From NCBI GenBank assembly GCA_004335635.1, contig QAXH01002205.1:1-11178 (forward strand): a DNA stretch of 11,178 bases, given 5' to 3'. Origin of the DNA: Chloromonas sp. AAM2. Its lineage: Eukaryota; Chlorophyta; Chlorophyceae; Chlamydomonadales; Chlamydomonadaceae. The notes under the pieces were generated by a model. That model ran no database searches and was not told where the DNA came from. It was given only the letters and a program-made list of their open reading frames with translations. A program made the translations under genes and the position numbers. Positions within the stretch are counted from its first letter, which is position 1. Each line of letters begins with the position of its first letter. This document shows positions 8,301 through 11,178 of this stretch, in pieces.

Positions 8301-11178
8301 GCTCCCTTGTCCTTTCTGCTGAAGTGGTTTGTACTGACCATTCCCAGAGCAGGTCGTGACAGCATCAACACACCAGCCGTTCCACAATCGTTGATTGTTG
8401 CTTGCTGCCCCACCTGGTGTTTCAAGTTTGTAATCTCCTCTCCACGCTGTGCGGCCTCTCTGAGTGCGACTGATAACGCTGCCGCCTCGCGCTCGCGTTG
8501 CGCCAGCTGACCAGCAAGGGCGGCCTTGAGAGCGGTCTTCTCGTCCATCAGAGCAGTCTCGCGTGCGTTGGCAGCTGCTGTGGCAGCCTGTGGCAGGAAA
8601 ATGTAAGCAGACAGCACGTTGTCGACAGCAACTTGTTTCAAACACGTGGAAAAGGAATCATTCAAGTTGATCACACATGCACGTCAGGACGATTGAACGG
8701 TTGCCACTTGCTAGTAAGCAAGAGCCAGCCTCACATGCATCGTGCAAAAGACGTCAGTAGAGCAGGCACGTTAGCTCCTGGACGAACAACATCTTGTTGT
8801 GGAACGGCATTGTTTGTCATACATGTGCATGGCAACTACGTCTTGAAACATTTGTCAAACATGATACATCTCAAGGCACGTCAGGGCTGCAGTCAGCTCC
8901 TCACCTCCAACGCAGTCGTTTTTGCCTCCCCTGCCTTCGTGGTGTGCTCCAGCTCCTGCGCCAACTCCTTGGCCCGCTGACTGGCAGCCGCCTGCTGCTC
9001 GCAGCTGGATGCCAGCTGGTCGCTCAACTGCTGCTTGGCGGTGACTGCCTCGTCCAATCCTTGCTGCAGTGATGCCACCTGTTGTGATAGCTGGCGCACT
9101 GTGTCCTCCAGGGAGGCGCACTGGGACTGAAGCTGCGGCCAGAACGGTAAACAGACCCTATGTGGACCATACGCCATTCCAGGAAAGAACCGTGCCAGAA
9201 TAAATTGCATGTACCACAGGTACAGGCCTCGCTGTTGGGTGGTTCAAGGGACACTGTAAGAATATGTTTGCTATTGATGCGATTGCAGGCACTTACTTGC
9301 CCGTTCTGCTCCTTGAGCGTCTCTGCATTCGCTGTCTTGGCACGCAGGGAGTCCTTGGCCGACTCATGCACCTGCCACGACACAAGTAGGGAGAACTTCA
9401 AAGGAACCCACATGGATCGTGTGTGCTCAAACGGACGACCTGCCGCCCAAAGCTTCATGGGGAATCATCATCAACTGATCAGCGTGTACGTGTACACCCT
9501 CAATCGATCAGCTCGCACCTGCTGAAGCATAGCCAGTTCGCCCTGCATGGCCTCCATGCAGATGTTAGCTGCATCCAGCCGCTGGCTCAGACGGACAATC
9601 TCCTCCTGCAAGCATTCCAAATTCATAAGTGAAAGTCTAAGCATTGCCAGTCCAGGCGCAAAGTCTTGCTGTAACTGTCTAACTTGGGCCAGAGCGACAA
9701 GCTGGAGACACATGCAGCACATTTTAAAGGCGAATATTGCATGTTTGTACCTTGAGAGACACTTCGCGCCGCTCTGCCGCAGCTTTCTCGTCGCTGATGC
9801 TGCGCACCGCCTCGCTCTGGCTTACCGCCACTTCGCGCATAGCCTGAGACGACACCTTCCGCAGCTCCTGCACATGCAGGTGTCAGTTTCGCACAGTCTC
9901 CAACCACGCATCGGTGGTGCTGGAGACGCAGGCAATGGCCAACAGTACTAAATACGAGAACGCCTGCTAAACCTATAGGCTTTCCTCTGTGCTCACCTTG
10001 AGTTCCAGCTCCGCGTGCTGCCTGGCCTGATTCTCTCGCGCCGCATCCTCGCGCGCTGCGTCCCGTTCTTCAGTCATTCGCTCAAACTCGCGACGTAGAC
10101 GAGAAATCTGCGGGCCAGTGTTGCCATCGAGCACCCGATCCTCATCGCAAAGCGTCTCGTCATCCCTTTGACCAGCACAGACACGTAACATCTGTCCTCA
10201 TCTGTCATGTCGGCCTTGGACAGTCGGACACGTATGCGCGCACCTCGTAACGTGCGCTCTCCAGCTCTGCGCCTGATGTGGCCCTCTCCGCTTTCTGTGC
10301 CGCCTCCCAGCCCGCCTGCGCCTTCTTCGCCCCGGCTAGCTCCGCTTCAAGAGTCAAGATGGCGCTCTCATGGGATAACTTCAAGGTCTCAACCTGAAGC
10401 GTTCATGATAGGTGATCATTGGGATTGATTTGCCAGGTGCACATGCCAAACAAGCTGTAGGCTCCTAGAGAATGTGTGACAGAAATGCATGCCACGACAT
10501 GTCATGTTTCACCCAACGATGAGTTTGCATCAGCAACGTCCGGTGGCGGCATACGGCAGAACGAGGTGCTGCTCAGGGTGCCGACGTTTAAGCGGCAACT
10601 CACAGTTCATGAAGGGCCCACGCCGGTCACGTTTGCTCCTGTGCTTGTTCTGATTCTGATGTAGTGGTCTGATTCTGGCTAGACGCCTACCTGCTTGACC
10701 TGCTCCCTCTCCAGGCGCACGCACTGGTCCACATAGCTGGACACACGCGACCCCAGCTCACGCACAGCCTTGCGCAGCAGCTTCACCAAACCTACACCCA
10801 CAGAACAGCCATGCGCACAACAACAGTGTAACTTTGCGACAAGTAGCTCGCACGAGTCACACGCAAACACATACACATGTAGTCACGATCACCACTACAT
10901 GGCATTAGAAGATTTGCCCAGACGCGTAGGTAGGCACAGCACTCATGCCAACATATGCCAGCCATAACAGACCATACAACGGAGGCTCGAGTTACCTGCA
11001 TGTGTAGCAGCCATGCCTGACAGCAAAAAAGATTTGCTCCGCATTCCGCTGTACCTTGAGTCCCAGGTTTGCTTCACTTGCCTGCCAGTTCCACTATGCG
11101 TGACGCCTCCGTTGCGCCGTCCTTGGTGCGCTGCAGCTGCTTCTGCAGCCCCTCCTCACACAGACCCGTCAGGTCACC
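4956..11178 (-). CDS. Kinesin-14, C-terminal motor, ATK-type (18 exons seen, 5' end missing)
   Basis: A microtubule motor that hydrolyses ATP; the family walks to the minus end and organises spindles. Exons in coding order: 11178-11082, 10791-10691, 10393-10244, 10107-9997, 9867-9751, 9605-9519, 9371-9297, 9132-8905, 8587-8414, 8198-8057, 7930-7770, 7393-7247, 6941-6786, 6480-6409, 6295-6176, 6052-5859, 5659-5503, 5369-4956. They join into one unbroken frame of 900 residues plus TGA. All introns are GT-AG except the first, which is GC-AG. Introns 1 and 10 are phase 1, intron 16 is phase 2 and the rest are phase 0. Residues 1 to about 470 are coiled coil, the neck ends LVSLRGN, the motor starts IRVYCRVRP at 482, and a basic tail follows. 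The stalk-then-motor order and YLLQPCLGG match Arabidopsis ATK1-like proteins. No start codon or promoter is in the window. Confidence 0.95.
5370..7393 (-). other. Motor-domain-coding part of the kinesin gene (exons 12-17)
   Basis: Exons 12-17, plus the start of exon 18, encode the motor. In order: IRVYCRVRP (from residue 482), FAYDRVY, the P-loop GQTGAGKT (554-561), [14 protein letters not shown] across the exon 14/15 joint, switch I NAESSRSH (674-681), and switch II DLAGSER (707-713). The Ser of DLAGSER is split by the phase 2 intron. [11 protein letters not shown] (753-763) is followed by PCLGG in exon 18. Every nucleotide-binding element is intact, so the motor should be active. Length, about 320 residues, is normal for a kinesin motor. 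The span includes five introns plus the one before exon 18. Confidence 0.95.
6053..6175 (-). other. Intron 15 of the kinesin gene, 123 bases and stop-free
   Basis: Donor AAG|GTGTGTG and acceptor CTCTGCAG|GCTCC. Its length is a multiple of three and the kinesin frame reads through it for 41 codons with no stop. Splicing restores VTGVTK|APVTDAA, which aligns to the family. The retained form would insert a Cys-rich, hydrophobic 41-residue segment just before the switch I helix. Confidence 0.85.
7578..7598. repeat. (AAC)7 microsatellite in kinesin intron 11
   Basis: Seven AAC units on the plus strand, TTG-type units on the coding strand, inside the 376-base intron just before the motor-coding exons. 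It is the longest intron of the gene. Such repeats vary in length between individuals; there is no sign of a function here. Confidence 0.9.
7770..11178 (-). other. Stalk-coding part of the kinesin gene (coiled coil, exons 1-11)
   Basis: Exons 1-11 encode visible residues 1-481. The peptide is rich in Glu, Gln, Ala, Lys, Arg and Leu with heptad-like spacing, for example [17 protein letters not shown] in exon 4 and [17 protein letters not shown] in exon 8. Pro is almost absent, as expected of a dimerising coiled coil. Exon 5 (9867-9751) has no internal start and is easy to miss, but its 39 codons join both neighbours in phase 0. The last residues, [11 protein letters not shown], are the kinesin-14 neck that precedes the motor and is linked in this family to minus-end direction. 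The N-terminal cargo or second microtubule-binding region lies outside the window. Confidence 0.9.
10792..11081 (-). other. Intron 1 of the kinesin gene, GC-AG type
   Basis: The donor reads CAG|GCAAGT, the consensus of rare GC-AG introns, and the acceptor reads GGTGTAG|GTTTGG. This is the only junction pair I found that keeps frame: the upstream exon ends in phase 1 and the next contributes two bases, giving A-G-L-V-K. Reading on without splicing meets TGA four bases into the intron. A nearby GT (GGCAA|GTGAAG) would leave the wrong phase. Confidence 0.7.

Noticed and set aside
1..11178. CRISPR array, bacterial defence or toxin-antitoxin system, phage genes
   Set aside because: No direct-repeat array with spacers, no operon-like packing, and abundant spliceosomal introns. 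The window is eukaryotic nuclear sequence.

Overview
The window looks like nuclear DNA of a eukaryote, most likely a green alga of the chlorophycean type. One gene here is split into at least 18 short exons by 17 introns of about 113 to 376 bases. Its exons are GC-rich and its introns are nearer neutral composition. Its protein reads as a plant/green-lineage ATK-type kinesin-14. Nothing looks bacterial, organellar or viral.

Layout. (1) Bases 1-560, plus strand: the last two exons of a gene that starts left of the window. The product is an Ala/Gly/Pro-rich protein end that I do not recognise. (2) Bases 561-4955: a 4.4 kb stretch with no gene I can name. It holds a long stop-free plus-strand frame (779-2008, first ATG at 998), a 27-base block present again in inverted orientation at 3352-3378, an 18-base perfect palindrome, two short tandem duplications, and two protein-like minus-strand patches that end in stop codons (4217-4366 and about 2240-2423). 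It could be decayed transposon or pseudogene sequence, or poorly conserved genes. (3) Bases 4956-11178, minus strand: the main gene, a C-terminal-motor kinesin (kinesin-14). It is open at its 5' end at the window edge. I placed every splice junction by hand, and the reading frame runs unbroken through all 18 exons: 2703 coding bases, 900 residues plus stop.

The kinesin has a long coiled-coil stalk (visible residues 1 to about 470), a neck ending in RGN, a complete motor with P-loop, switch I and switch II (about residues 482-802), and a basic low-complexity tail of about 98 residues with three spaced AKR motifs. This order, stalk first and motor last, is typical of minus-end-directed microtubule motors that organise spindles. 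I see no new multi-gene system. The points most worth checking are a GC-AG intron, a stop-free 123-base intron inside the motor, the unusual tail, the conserved block in the long plus-strand frame, and the candidate exon at 4217-4366.
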